From Streptomyces seoulensis (lineage in GTDB: Bacteria; Actinomycetota; Actinomycetes; Streptomycetales; Streptomycetaceae): DNA of 64,000 nt. A program made the position numbers and the translations under genes. A model generated the notes under the pieces. The model did not search any database. It worked only from the letters and a program-made list of their open reading frames with translations, and was not told the DNA's origin. The stretch is from assembly GCA_013364255.1 (NCBI GenBank), contig CP054936.1, forward strand, positions 7,334,353-7,398,352. The letters are read 5' to 3'. How positions within the stretch are numbered: the stretch's first letter is position 1; each line of letters opens with the position of its first letter. Positions 1-7,948 of the stretch are shown here, one piece after another.

Positions 1-2384
1 ATGCGGTGGCGGGGACGGTTCTGGTGCCGGGTGCGGCGTTCGTGGACCTGGTGGTGCGGGCCGGTGACGAGGTGGGGTGCGGGTTGTTGGGCGAGTTGGT
101 GATCGAGGCGCCGCTCGTCCTTCCTGAGCGGGGTGGGGTGCAGGTCCGGGTCGCTCTGGGCAAGGTGGACGAGTCGGGGCAGCGCACGGTCGAGGTGCAC
201 TCGCGTGCCGAGGACGCCGGCCCCGGTACCCCCTGGACGCGTCATGTCTCCGGCCGTCTCGCCCCGGAAGTCGCCCACGCCGACTTCGAGTTGACGCAGT
301 GGCCGCCCGCCGGCGCGGTTCCGGTGGAAGGCGCCGCCGAGCGGGCGTACACGGACATGGCCGAGACCGGCTACGGCTATGGTCCGGCCTTCCGGGGCCT
401 GAGCCGGGTCTGGACCCGGGGCGAAGAGGTGTTCGCCGAGCTGGTGCTGCCGGAGGAAGCGGGCAAGCCGGACGGTTTCGGTGTGCATCCCGCGCTGCTC
501 GACGCCTGCTTCCACGCCGGGGGCTTCCGTACTGACACCGCCGGGCAGGAGCCGAGGCTCGTCCTGCCGTTCGCCTGGAACGACGTGCGGATCTACGCGA
601 CCGGCGCGACCGCGCTGCGCGTGCACCTGTCGTTCCCTGGACCGGACACGATCACCGTCCGGATGGCCGACGGCACCGGCGCACCGGTCGCCTCCGTGGA
701 GTCGCTGGTCTCGCGCGCCGTGCGCTCCGACCAGGTCCGCGCCGGCTCCGGCGTCGTCAACGACCAGTTGTTCCGCGTGGCCTGGGGGCCGACCTCGGTC
801 AAGCACCGGGGCGGTTCGCTGGACGCGGTGTCCGTGGCGACCGCCGAGGACGTCCGGGCGCTGGCCGCGGAGACCGAGGTCCCCGGGATCCTGCTGCTGG
901 ACGTCGTCGGCGACGAGCCGGCCGATGCGGCGGAGGTACGGGACCTGGCGGGCCAGGTGCTGGAGGTGGTGCAGGCCTGGGCGGCCGAACCGGCGCTGGC
1001 GGATTCCCGGCTGCTGGCCGTGACCCACGGTGCCGTGGCCGTCGAGGGCGAGGACGCACCGGTCGACCTGGCGGCCGCGGCGGTCGGTGGCCTGCTGCGC
1101 TCGGCACAGGCGGAGAACCCAACCCGGATCCTCCTGATCGACACCGACGACAGCGAGGAGTCGCTGCGCGTGCTGCCGGACGTACTGGCCTCCCGCGAGC
1201 TGTACGTCGCGCTGCGGGAAGGGGTCGTACTGGCGCCCCGGCTGGTGCGGGCCGTCGACGCCGCCGCCGCGGACGGCGGCCGGGAACTGGACCGCGACGG
1301 CACCGTGCTGGTGACCGGCGGCACGGGCGCACTGGGCGCCGTGGCGGCGCGGCACGTGATCGAGGCGCACGGGGTGCGCAACGTCCTGCTCGTCAGCCGC
1401 CGCGGTGAGCAGGCGCCCGGGGCCGCGCAACTGCGCGACGAACTGACGGCTCTCGGCGCGAACGTGCGCGTGGCGGCCTGCGACGTGGCGGACCGGGAGG
1501 CGACGGCCGCGCTCCTCGCCTCCATACCGGCCGAAGCCCCGCTGACCGCCGTGGTGCACACCGCCGGTGTGACCGACGACGGTGTGATCACCGCGCTGAC
1601 CCCGCGGCGCCTGGACACCGTCTTCCGCCCCAAGGTAGACGCCGCACTCGTCCTGGACGAGCTGACCCGCGACCTGGACCTGGCCGCCTTCGTGCTCTAC
1701 TCCTCAGCGGCCGGCACCATCGGCAACCCAGGGCAGGGCAACTACGCGGCGGCGAACGCGTTCCTGGACGCGCTCGCGCAGCGCCGCCGGGCCGCTGGGC
1801 TCCCCGCCACCTCACTCGCCTGGGGCTGGTGGGGCAAGAGCTCCGAGCTGAGCGGTCACCTCGACGAGGTCGACCTCAAGCGGATCAACCGGCTCGGCAT
1901 CGTCGCCTTCACCGACGAGGAGGGCATGGAGCTCCTCGACACCGCGCTGCGCGCCCCCGACGCGGTGCTGGTCCCGGCCAAGTTCGACTTCGCGGCCATG
2001 CACGCGCAGCTCGAACCCGGACACCTGCCGCTGATGTTCCGCGGTCTGCTGAAGGCGGGCCGGCGGCTGGCCCAGGACGAGGCGAGCGGCGTCGGCAAGC
2101 TGGCCGAGGAACTGGCCGGCGCCACCGACGCCGAGCGGGAGCGAATCGTGCTCGACATGGTGCAGCGCGAGGCGGTGGCGATCATCGGCTACGCCTCGGC
2201 CGACGACTTCGGACCGGAGACCGGCCTCTTCGACATCGGCTACGACTCGCTCACCGCGGTGGAGCTGCGCAACCGGCTGTCCGAGCTGACCGGGCTGCGG
2301 CTGCCGCCCGGGTTCGCCTTCGAGTACCCCTCGGCCAAGGAGCTCGCCGAGCAGCTGCTCGAACGCCTCGACGCCGCCCGCTGA
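1..2384 (+). CDS. Type I polyketide synthase, terminal module (DH-KR-ACP), 5' truncated
   Basis: This is the C-terminal end of a modular PKS whose start lies left of the window. The first complete codons read AVAGTVLVP, so the window opens on the last two bases of what should be the catalytic His codon of the dehydratase HxxxGxxxxP motif. DH motifs follow: GYGPAF near 375-395 and HPALLDA near 487-507. The ketoreductase spans about 1290-1860, with the NADPH loop GGTGALG, a TDD motif typical of B-type KRs and the active-site run GNYAAANAF. The ACP (about 2140-2330) carries the phosphopantetheine serine in DIGYDSL. There is no enoylreductase or thioesterase. DH plus KR predicts an alpha,beta-unsaturated last unit. 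Missing TE agrees with release by the downstream amide synthase, so this is probably the final module. Confidence 0.95.
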   Translation, partial: AVAGTVLVPGAAFVDLVVRAGDEVGCGLLGELVIEAPLVLPERGGVQVRVALGKVDESGQRTVEVHSRAEDAGPGTPWTRHVSGRLAPEVAHADFELTQWPPAGAVPVEGAAERAYTDMAETGYGYGPAFRGLSRVWTRGEEVFAELVLPEEAGKPDGFGVHPALLDACFHAGGFRTDTAGQEPRLVLPFAWNDVRIYATGATALRVHLSFPGPDTITVRMADGTGAPVASVESLVSRAVRSDQVRAGSGVVNDQLFRVAWGPTSVKHRGGSLDAVSVATAEDVRALAAETEVPGILLLDVVGDEPADAAEVRDLAGQVLEVVQAWAAEPALADSRLLAVTHGAVAVEGEDAPVDLAAAAVGGLLRSAQAENPTRILLIDTDDSEESLRVLPDVLASRELYVALREGVVLAPRLVRAVDAAAADGGRELDRDGTVLVTGGTGALGAVAARHVIEAHGVRNVLLVSRRGEQAPGAAQLRDELTALGANVRVAACDVADREATAALLASIPAEAPLTAVVHTAGVTDDGVITALTPRRLDTVFRPKVDAALVLDELTRDLDLAAFVLYSSAAGTIGNPGQGNYAAANAFLDALAQRRRAAGLPATSLAWGWWGKSSELSGHLDEVDLKRINRLGIVAFTDEEGMELLDTALRAPDAVLVPAKFDFAAMHAQLEPGHLPLMFRGLLKAGRRLAQDEASGVGKLAEELAGATDAERERIVLDMVQREAVAIIGYASADDFGPETGLFDIGYDSLTAVELRNRLSELTGLRLPPGFAFEYPSAKELAEQLLERLDAAR

Positions 2385-2411
2385 ACCGCCGATCCACCAA
2401 GGAGACCCACC

Positions 2412-3149
2412 TTGTTCGACAAGAACACGTACCTGGAGCGCATCGGCCACTCGGGTCCGGCCGAGCCGACCCTGGCGACCCTTCGGGAGCTGCACCGCAA
2501 GCACCAGACGAAGTTCCACTACGACAACGCCTACGTCGGGATCACGGACTTCCTCCGGTTCGACCTGGACGACATGTTCGTCACCACCGTCCTCAAGGGC
2601 CGGGGCGGAATCTGCACGGACCTCAACTTCCTGTTCGCCCGCCTGCTGGGGGAACTGGGCTTCGACGTGAAGCTGGTGGCGGCCGGCATCCTCTTCCCCG
2701 GCGGCAAGTGGGGCCCCGACGTAGAGCACGCCGTCATGGTGGTCCGCCTCGACGGCGAGGACTGGCTGACGGACGTCGGCTACGGCGGGGTCTCCATCGT
2801 GGAGCCGCTGCGCATGTCGGGCGAGACCGCGACCCAGGACGGAATCGACTTCCGGCTGCTGCGCGACGGCGACCGTCACGTCCTGCAGTACCGCACCCGG
2901 GACAAGGACTGGCGCATCGCCTACCGGGTCACGACGAAGGAGCGGGACCACGATGAGTGGAACGTCCTCACCGAGCTGAACACCATCCACAAGGACGTGC
3001 TCGTCCGCCGTCGCCGATGTGTCACCGACCACGGTCAGGTCATGCTCACCGCCAACCTGCTCGTCTCGATCGAGGACGGCGTGGAGCGCTCCCGGCTGGT
3101 CCGCGACCCGGCGGAACTGGAGCAGGTGGTCAGCCGGTACTGGGGCTGA
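2412..3149 (+). CDS. RifF-like macrolactam-forming amide synthase (arylamine N-acetyltransferase family)
   Basis: This 245-residue protein belongs to the arylamine N-acetyltransferase fold, like RifF of rifamycin synthesis. Such enzymes release the ACP-bound polyketide by attacking its thioester with the aryl amine of the AHBA starter, closing the macrolactam. The catalytic triad is visible: Cys68 in RGGICTDLN, His106 in VEHAVMVV and Asp121 in LTDVGYGG. The spacing matches the family. The start is TTG at 2412, with AAGGAG at 2399-2404 seven bases upstream and 27 bases after the PKS stop. Its position right behind a TE-less last module is the classic ansamycin arrangement, which is the main reason for calling this an ansamycin cluster. 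Confidence 0.95.
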   Translation: MFDKNTYLERIGHSGPAEPTLATLRELHRKHQTKFHYDNAYVGITDFLRFDLDDMFVTTVLKGRGGICTDLNFLFARLLGELGFDVKLVAAGILFPGGKWGPDVEHAVMVVRLDGEDWLTDVGYGGVSIVEPLRMSGETATQDGIDFRLLRDGDRHVLQYRTRDKDWRIAYRVTTKERDHDEWNVLTELNTIHKDVLVRRRRCVTDHGQVMLTANLLVSIEDGVERSRLVRDPAELEQVVSRYWG

Positions 3150-3216
3150 GCGGGGGAGAGCCGGGTGGCCGGGAGCCCCCGCGCGACCCCGGCAGTCCCG
3201 TCGCCGATAGGGGCGG

Positions 3217-3224
3217 CTAGGGGT
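3217..3224 (+). promoter_or_regulatory. CTAGGGGT element upstream of the flavoprotein gene, candidate LAL half-site
   Basis: CTAGGGGT lies 40 bases upstream of the flavoprotein start. A related TAGGGG occurs ten bases earlier and AGGGGGTTG follows at 3231-3239. LAL regulators of the PimM class recognise palindromes with a CTxGGG half-site, and a LAL gene is in this cluster. A similar element sits at 7032. Only a half-site is visible, so this is a weak inference. Confidence 0.25.
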
Positions 3225-3263
3225 CGCGGCAGGGGGTTGTGAGGGGCCCGGCCGTCTGGATGA

Positions 3264-4823
3264 ATGAGCCGGAACTGCGAGACCAGGGACTTCAGGAAAA
3301 TGGTTCAGGTAAATCCCGACGACCCCCGGTACGCCGATCTTCAGATGCGAGGCTACAACCGTCGTTTCGTCGGTGCTCCCGCGAGCGTGCATCTGGTCGG
3401 CGACACCGATGAGGTGGTCGACGTCGTGAACGCCGCCGTACGCCAGGGAAGACGGATCGCCGTGCGCAGCGGCGGCCACTGCGCGGAGGGTCTGGTCGAC
3501 AACCCGGAGGTCGATGTCGTCATCGACCTCTCCCTCATGGACTCCGTCTCCTACGACGCGGCCAGAGGGGCCTTCGCCGCGCAGGCCGGCGTCCGGCTGG
3601 GCCGGCTCTACCGCGTGCTCGACATGGGCTGGGGCGTCACCCTGCCGGGCGGCGCCTGCCCGGAGGTCGGCGTCGGCGGCCATGTCACGGGCGGCGGCCA
3701 TGGCGTCCTCTCCCGTCTGCACGGCTACGTGTCCGACCACCTCTACGGCGTCGAGGTGGTCGTGGTCGGCGAGGACGGCACGGCGAGAGCCGTCGTCGCG
3801 ACCCGGGAGCCGGACGACCCGAACCGCGACCTGTGGTGGGCCCACACCGGAGGCGGCGGCGGCAACTTCGGCGTCGTCACCCGGTTCTGGTTCCGTGCCC
3901 CGGACGCGGACGGCTCCGATCCGGCCACGCTGCTGCCCCGCCGTCCGGCCCGGCACGTGTCGGCCGCGGCGATGTGGCAGTGGGCCGACTTCGACGAGAC
4001 CGCGTTCGCCGCGCTGCTGGACAACTTCATGGCCTGGAGCGCCCGCAACAGCGCACCGGACACCGCGACGGCGGCCGTGCACGCGGAAGTCGCGGTGCTG
4101 CACCGGGAGTCCGGCATGCTGATGCTGAACGGCCGGGTGGACCCCTCGGCTCCCGGGGGCGCGAAGCTGCTGGACGCCTATCTCTCCGAGGTGACGGCCG
4201 GTCTGCCCGCGCCCAGCATGACCACGAGCGAGGACGAGCCCTGGCTGTACAAGGTGCTCAACGTACCGGACGCGGGCGAGGCGTTCGGGCTGGAGGCGGC
4301 CCGGCTGCGCTCGAAGATCAAGGCGGCGTACCTGCGCACACCGCTCGACGCCGAGCAGGTGCGCACGCTCCACCGGTACCTGACGGACGAGGACTACGGC
4401 TACCCGGCCGCCGGGGTGATGCTCGCGGCGTGGGGCGGCCGGATGAACGCCCTCGCCCCCGCCGACACCGCCGTCACACAACGCGACTCGATCATGCAGC
4501 TGTCGCTCGTCAACTCCTGGAACGACCAGGAGGCGGACGAGAAGCACCTGACCTGGATCCGGCGCTTCTACCGCGACGTCTTCGCCGCGACGGGCGGGGT
4601 GCCGGTACGCGACGACCGGACCGACGGCTCCTACGTCAACTGGCCCGACACCGACCTGCTGGACCCCGACTGGAACACCTCCGGCGTCCCCTGGTCCACC
4701 ATCTACTACGGCGACAACTACCCGAAGCTGCAACGGATCAAGGCGCGCTGGGACCCGCGCGGCGTGTTCCGGCACGCCTTGTCCGTCGAACCGCCCCAGG
4801 ACACCCGGCGAGGAGCGCCATGA
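3264..4823 (+). CDS. FAD-linked oxidoreductase, berberine-bridge-enzyme type, bicovalent FAD signature
   Basis: This 519-residue flavoprotein belongs to the PCMH/BBE-like oxidase family. The FAD domain contains RSGGHCAEG with His72, the usual 8-alpha histidyl attachment residue. GGACPEVGVGGH with Cys132 matches the GxCxxVGxxG motif used for 6-S-cysteinyl attachment. The C-terminal BBE motif is present as DNYPKLQRIKARWDP. Such enzymes oxidise alcohols, hydroquinones or amines, passing electrons to oxygen or another acceptor. No signal peptide is seen, so it probably works in the cytoplasm as a tailoring enzyme. Its last bases overlap the next start as ATGA. ATG at 3300 is an alternative start with a nearer AGGA; 3264 is kept because the extra residues fit the frame. 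Confidence 0.9.
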   Translation: MSRNCETRDFRKMVQVNPDDPRYADLQMRGYNRRFVGAPASVHLVGDTDEVVDVVNAAVRQGRRIAVRSGGHCAEGLVDNPEVDVVIDLSLMDSVSYDAARGAFAAQAGVRLGRLYRVLDMGWGVTLPGGACPEVGVGGHVTGGGHGVLSRLHGYVSDHLYGVEVVVVGEDGTARAVVATREPDDPNRDLWWAHTGGGGGNFGVVTRFWFRAPDADGSDPATLLPRRPARHVSAAAMWQWADFDETAFAALLDNFMAWSARNSAPDTATAAVHAEVAVLHRESGMLMLNGRVDPSAPGGAKLLDAYLSEVTAGLPAPSMTTSEDEPWLYKVLNVPDAGEAFGLEAARLRSKIKAAYLRTPLDAEQVRTLHRYLTDEDYGYPAAGVMLAAWGGRMNALAPADTAVTQRDSIMQLSLVNSWNDQEADEKHLTWIRRFYRDVFAATGGVPVRDDRTDGSYVNWPDTDLLDPDWNTSGVPWSTIYYGDNYPKLQRIKARWDPRGVFRHALSVEPPQDTRRGAP

Positions 4824-5584
4824 CCGTCACGGACGCCCCGAGCGCGCTGTGGATCAGGCGGTTCCGCCCGGCTCCCGACGCGCCCGTCCGGCTGGTGTGC
4901 TTCCCCCACGCGGGCGGCTCGGCCACCTTCTTCCTGAAGCTGGCCGAGGCCCTGAGCCCCGACGTCGAGGTGCTGGCCGTGCAGTACCCCGGGCGCCAGG
5001 ACCGCAGGAAGGAGCCGCCGATCGCGACCGTCGCCGGTCTGGCCGAGCCGGTGGCCGCCGCGCTGCTCCCGTGGGCCGACCGCGGACTGGCCCTGTTCGG
5101 CCACAGCCTCGGCTCGATCGTCGCCTACGAGGTGGCGCGGTCGCTGCGGGACGAGGGACACGCGCCGGTCGCGCTGTTCGCCTCGGGACGCCGCGCCCCG
5201 TCCGTCGAGCGGGAGGAGTTCGGCAGCCAGGTGGACGACGACACGCTCCTGCGCACCCTTCAGTCCCTGGGCGGCACCGATCCACGGGTGTTCGACGACG
5301 AGGAGCTGGTGCGTCTGGCCCTGCCCGCGATCCGGGCGGACTACCGGGCGGCGGCGACCTACCGGTACCGGCCGGGACCGCCGTTGGGCTGTCCGCTGAC
5401 CATGCTGACCGGAGCGGACGACCCCATGGTGTCGCCGCAGGACGCGGCGGCCTGGCAGGAGCACACGTCCGCCGACTTCGACCTGATCACGTTGCCGGGC
5501 GGGCACTTCTACCTGAGCGAGCAGCACGCGGCCGTGACCCGGGCGATCACGGACCGGCTCACAGGGCTCACGCGCCCGGTCTGA
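4820..5584 (+). CDS. Type II thioesterase (PKS editing), copy 1
   Basis: This 254-residue alpha/beta hydrolase belongs to the GrsT/RifR family. Type II thioesterases remove stalled or wrongly primed acyl groups from PKS carrier domains. The motif FPHAGGS is at residues 28-34, the nucleophile elbow GHSLG has Ser96, and the catalytic His lies in GGHFYL. The gene is translationally coupled to the flavoprotein by an ATGA overlap. A second, clearly related thioesterase is at 16154-16927 on the other strand, so this cluster carries two. Confidence 0.93.
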   Translation: MTVTDAPSALWIRRFRPAPDAPVRLVCFPHAGGSATFFLKLAEALSPDVEVLAVQYPGRQDRRKEPPIATVAGLAEPVAAALLPWADRGLALFGHSLGSIVAYEVARSLRDEGHAPVALFASGRRAPSVEREEFGSQVDDDTLLRTLQSLGGTDPRVFDDEELVRLALPAIRADYRAAATYRYRPGPPLGCPLTMLTGADDPMVSPQDAAAWQEHTSADFDLITLPGGHFYLSEQHAAVTRAITDRLTGLTRPV

Positions 5585-5589
5585 TCGCG

Positions 5590-6870
5590 ATGGGCGACCA
5601 CCAGCCACTCCCACGAGGCCCGGAACCGGGCCCCGCGGCCCTCGCGTGCGCGGAGCTGCCGCCGTTGGTCCAGGTGGCCGAGTGCGAGCTGCTGCGCCGG
5701 CGGACGGCCGCGGTGGCCCGCGGCGAGGCGGTTCTGCTGCACCTCGGCGAGGGCGTCGCGCCCGCTGCCGCCGCAGGCGAGGACGCGCTCGGCGAGCGTT
5801 TCGAGACCCTGGTCCAGCTGGCAGGCGTCATGGCGTACGTCACCGCCCTGCCCGTCGTCCGGATCGGCTGGACGATCGGACAGGGCGCGGGTGTGCGTTC
5901 GGGGCGCGAGGCGTACGACAGTTCCGCGCGCGTCCTCGGCCTCGTCCGGGCGGCCGCCGCTGGACGGCTGCCCGACCGGCGTCGGATCCGGGACCGGATG
6001 CACGCCTTCGTGACGGGCTCGGAGCGCGGTGCGGCCCACCGGGACCGGGCGGCGGAGATCTGCCGGGGCCTGGCGTTCCTCGGCGCCTGCGGCGTCGAGC
6101 CGGACCGGCTGGCCGGCGGTGAGTTCTTCGTCGGGCACGAGTGCGCGCTGCCGGAGTACGAAGCGGCCCTCACCCGGTCCGGCGGCGCGGACCGTCACGC
6201 GTACGCCACCAGCGGCCACCTCATGTGGCTGGGCGAGGGCGCCGGTGGCGTCGGCGGCCCGCTCGTGGAGCACTTGGCGCGGATCCGCAATCCCGTCGCC
6301 GTCGGCCTCGGGCCGGCCACCGAGCCGGACCAGGTGCTGGGACTGCTCGACCGCCTCGATCCGCGCCGAGAGCCGGGCCGCCTGACGTTCGTGGTGCGGG
6401 CGGGAGCGGGGCGGATCCGCGACCTGCTTCCCGTCTGGGTGGAGAAGGCGACGGCGGAGGGCGCCGCGGTGTGCTGGGTGAGCGATCCGGTGCGGGGCAA
6501 CGTCGGCCGGACGACGAGCGGCCGGCCGGGCCGGCGGTTCGATCGAGTGCTCGCCGAGGCGGAGGCGTTCGTGGAGGTCCACCGGGCGCTCGGCACCCAC
6601 CCCGGCGGTGTGTTCCTCGACACCGCCGGGCAGAGCGTGACCGGCGCCGCCGCCGACGGGGCCGCTCCGCCGGACGGCCTGCTCAGTGGGGATCAATCAC
6701 TCGATCTGGTCTTTACGCTGGCCGAGGCGTACCGAAGACGGGCCCGATCTGACGCGCCGTTACCGCGGAATGACGCAGCGGCAGCGAATGGCACCGTGAA
6801 TCCCACTCCGAGCCGGGCTCGTCGAGCCGAACGAAGTCGATCACACTCTGGTAATCCTCGATCTGCGTGA
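5590..6870 (+). CDS. Class II DAHP-synthase homologue (RifH-like) with degenerate active site
   Basis: The protein (426 residues) aligns end to end with class II 3-deoxy-D-arabino-heptulosonate-7-phosphate synthases. In ansamycin clusters this family (RifH) makes aminoDAHP, the first aminoshikimate intermediate. Family landmarks are clear: GEAVLLHLGEG, GHECALPEYEAALTR, RIRNPVAVGLGP, GRIRDLLPVWVEK and HRALGTHPGGV. Against M. tuberculosis AroG, however, metal ligands Cys87, His369 and Glu411 align with Gly55, Arg302 and Asp344; only Asp441 is kept (Asp362). PEP-binding Arg126, Lys133, Arg284 and Lys306 align with Trp94, Gly101, Gly217 and Gly239. It is therefore unlikely to be a normal DAHP synthase. 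About 45 low-complexity C-terminal residues past the family end include a TTA codon at 6760. Confidence 0.85.
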   Translation: MGDHQPLPRGPEPGPAALACAELPPLVQVAECELLRRRTAAVARGEAVLLHLGEGVAPAAAAGEDALGERFETLVQLAGVMAYVTALPVVRIGWTIGQGAGVRSGREAYDSSARVLGLVRAAAAGRLPDRRRIRDRMHAFVTGSERGAAHRDRAAEICRGLAFLGACGVEPDRLAGGEFFVGHECALPEYEAALTRSGGADRHAYATSGHLMWLGEGAGGVGGPLVEHLARIRNPVAVGLGPATEPDQVLGLLDRLDPRREPGRLTFVVRAGAGRIRDLLPVWVEKATAEGAAVCWVSDPVRGNVGRTTSGRPGRRFDRVLAEAEAFVEVHRALGTHPGGVFLDTAGQSVTGAAADGAAPPDGLLSGDQSLDLVFTLAEAYRRRARSDAPLPRNDAAAANGTVNPTPSRARRAERSRSHSGNPRSA

Positions 6871-6922
6871 CTAACATGTCGACAGGTCGGAGCGAGCCAT
6901 TCCAAACAGTATGTGATCGATC

Positions 6923-6950
6923 TTCGAGTGGCCGTCGGGTGATTTATACG
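6923..6950 (+). promoter_or_regulatory. Possible promoter for the acyl-carrier cassette
   Basis: The 169-base gap before the E1 alpha gene is less GC-rich than its surroundings. TTCGAG at 6923-6928 and TATACG at 6945-6950 are separated by 16 bases and resemble weak -35 and -10 boxes. The following genes overlap one another, so one promoter here could serve the cassette. This is a motif guess only. Confidence 0.3.
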
Positions 6951-7031
6951 GGGGTTATTCACCCTGGCGACACTTTCGCCGAAAGGCGACATCGGGGTCG
7001 CCCAGACAAGGAAACGACGTCCACGCGTCAC

Positions 7032-7039
7032 CTAGGGGG
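7032..7039 (+). promoter_or_regulatory. CTAGGGGG element before E1 alpha, LAL half-site or ribosome binding site
   Basis: CTAGGGGG directly precedes the TTG at 7040 and resembles the element at 3217, including the following GTTG. The G-run is also the only plausible Shine-Dalgarno sequence for this gene and would suit the TTG at 7046 better than the one at 7040. Either role, or both, is possible. Confidence 0.25.
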
Positions 7040-7948
7040 TTGGCTTTGCAGACCGAGTCGTTGTGCGACCTCGACGACGACCTGAGGCGATCGATCCTGC
7101 GCCACATGCTGACCGCGCGGGGGGTGGACGAAGAGGCGCGCCAGCTGCAGAAACAGGGTGCGCTGGACCTCTGGCTCTCCTGTCAGGGTCAGGAGGCCGC
7201 GCAGGTGGGCTCCGTGCTCGCCGTCGGGCCCGACGCCACCGTCTTCCCCAGCTATCGGGAGCACGCTGTCGCCCTGACCCGCGGTGTGACGGCGGAGGAG
7301 CTCGTCGCCCAGTGGGCCGGACGCACCTTCTGCGGATGGGATCCCCGGGATCGGCGATTCTTTCCCTATACGCTCGTTCTCGCCGCGCAGACGCTGCATG
7401 CCGTCGGATATTCGATCGGCCGGCGCTTACAAGGACTGGACGATTTCGTCGTCGTTTATGTGGGCGATGGCGCGACCAGTGAGGGCGACATGTCGGAGGC
7501 CATGAATCTGGCCGCCGTCGAGTCGGCATCGGTCCTCTTCATTTGCCAGAACAATGGCTGGGCCATTTCCAAGCCGGCCGCCGAGCAAATGGTGACGACG
7601 GTGGCGGAACGAGCCCGCGGATTCGGCATCGAGTCCGCGCTGATCCAGGGCGACGATCCGGAGACCGTCCACCGTCAGTGCGTGCGGGCCGCCGAGCACG
7701 TCCGCGACCGCCGCTCGCCGTACCTGATCGAGATGCGGGTCGGGCGCATCCACGGCCACTCGACCTCCGACGCCCAGGAGGTCTACCGCGGCCGGGACGA
7801 CATCGCGCGCACGGCCGCCGCCGACCCGGTGCTGGCGTACGCGGACCGGCTGACCGGGCTGGACGTCGTGGACGCCGAGTGGCTGCGCGGCGTCGAGTCG
7901 CAAGTGCGCGACATCCGGGAGCGGTTGATGAAGAAGTACGCGTCATGA
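7040..7948 (+). CDS. 2-oxoacid dehydrogenase E1 component, alpha subunit (branched-chain/pyruvate type)
   Basis: This 302-residue thiamine-diphosphate enzyme subunit has the E1 alpha motif VFPSYREHAVALTRGV and the ThDP/Mg motif running from GDGATSEGD to CQNNGWAIS. With E1 beta it should decarboxylate a 2-oxo acid and reductively acylate a lipoyl group, here presumably the small lipoyl protein encoded two genes downstream. It has no N-terminal targeting sequence and is cytoplasmic. The start is TTG at 7040, or TTG at 7046, which is better spaced from the AGGGGG. A TTA leucine codon at 7427 would make translation depend on the bldA tRNA in Streptomyces. The stretch around 7360-7600 is visibly less GC-rich than its neighbours. 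The gene overlaps E1 beta by ATGA. Confidence 0.92.
   Translation: MALQTESLCDLDDDLRRSILRHMLTARGVDEEARQLQKQGALDLWLSCQGQEAAQVGSVLAVGPDATVFPSYREHAVALTRGVTAEELVAQWAGRTFCGWDPRDRRFFPYTLVLAAQTLHAVGYSIGRRLQGLDDFVVVYVGDGATSEGDMSEAMNLAAVESASVLFICQNNGWAISKPAAEQMVTTVAERARGFGIESALIQGDDPETVHRQCVRAAEHVRDRRSPYLIEMRVGRIHGHSTSDAQEVYRGRDDIARTAAADPVLAYADRLTGLDVVDAEWLRGVESQVRDIRERLMKKYAS

Noticed and set aside
1812..4775. Long open frame on the minus strand across the PKS end and flavoprotein genes
   Set aside because: It is an antisense shadow produced by GC-rich codon structure; the plus-strand genes have complete motifs and ribosome binding sites.
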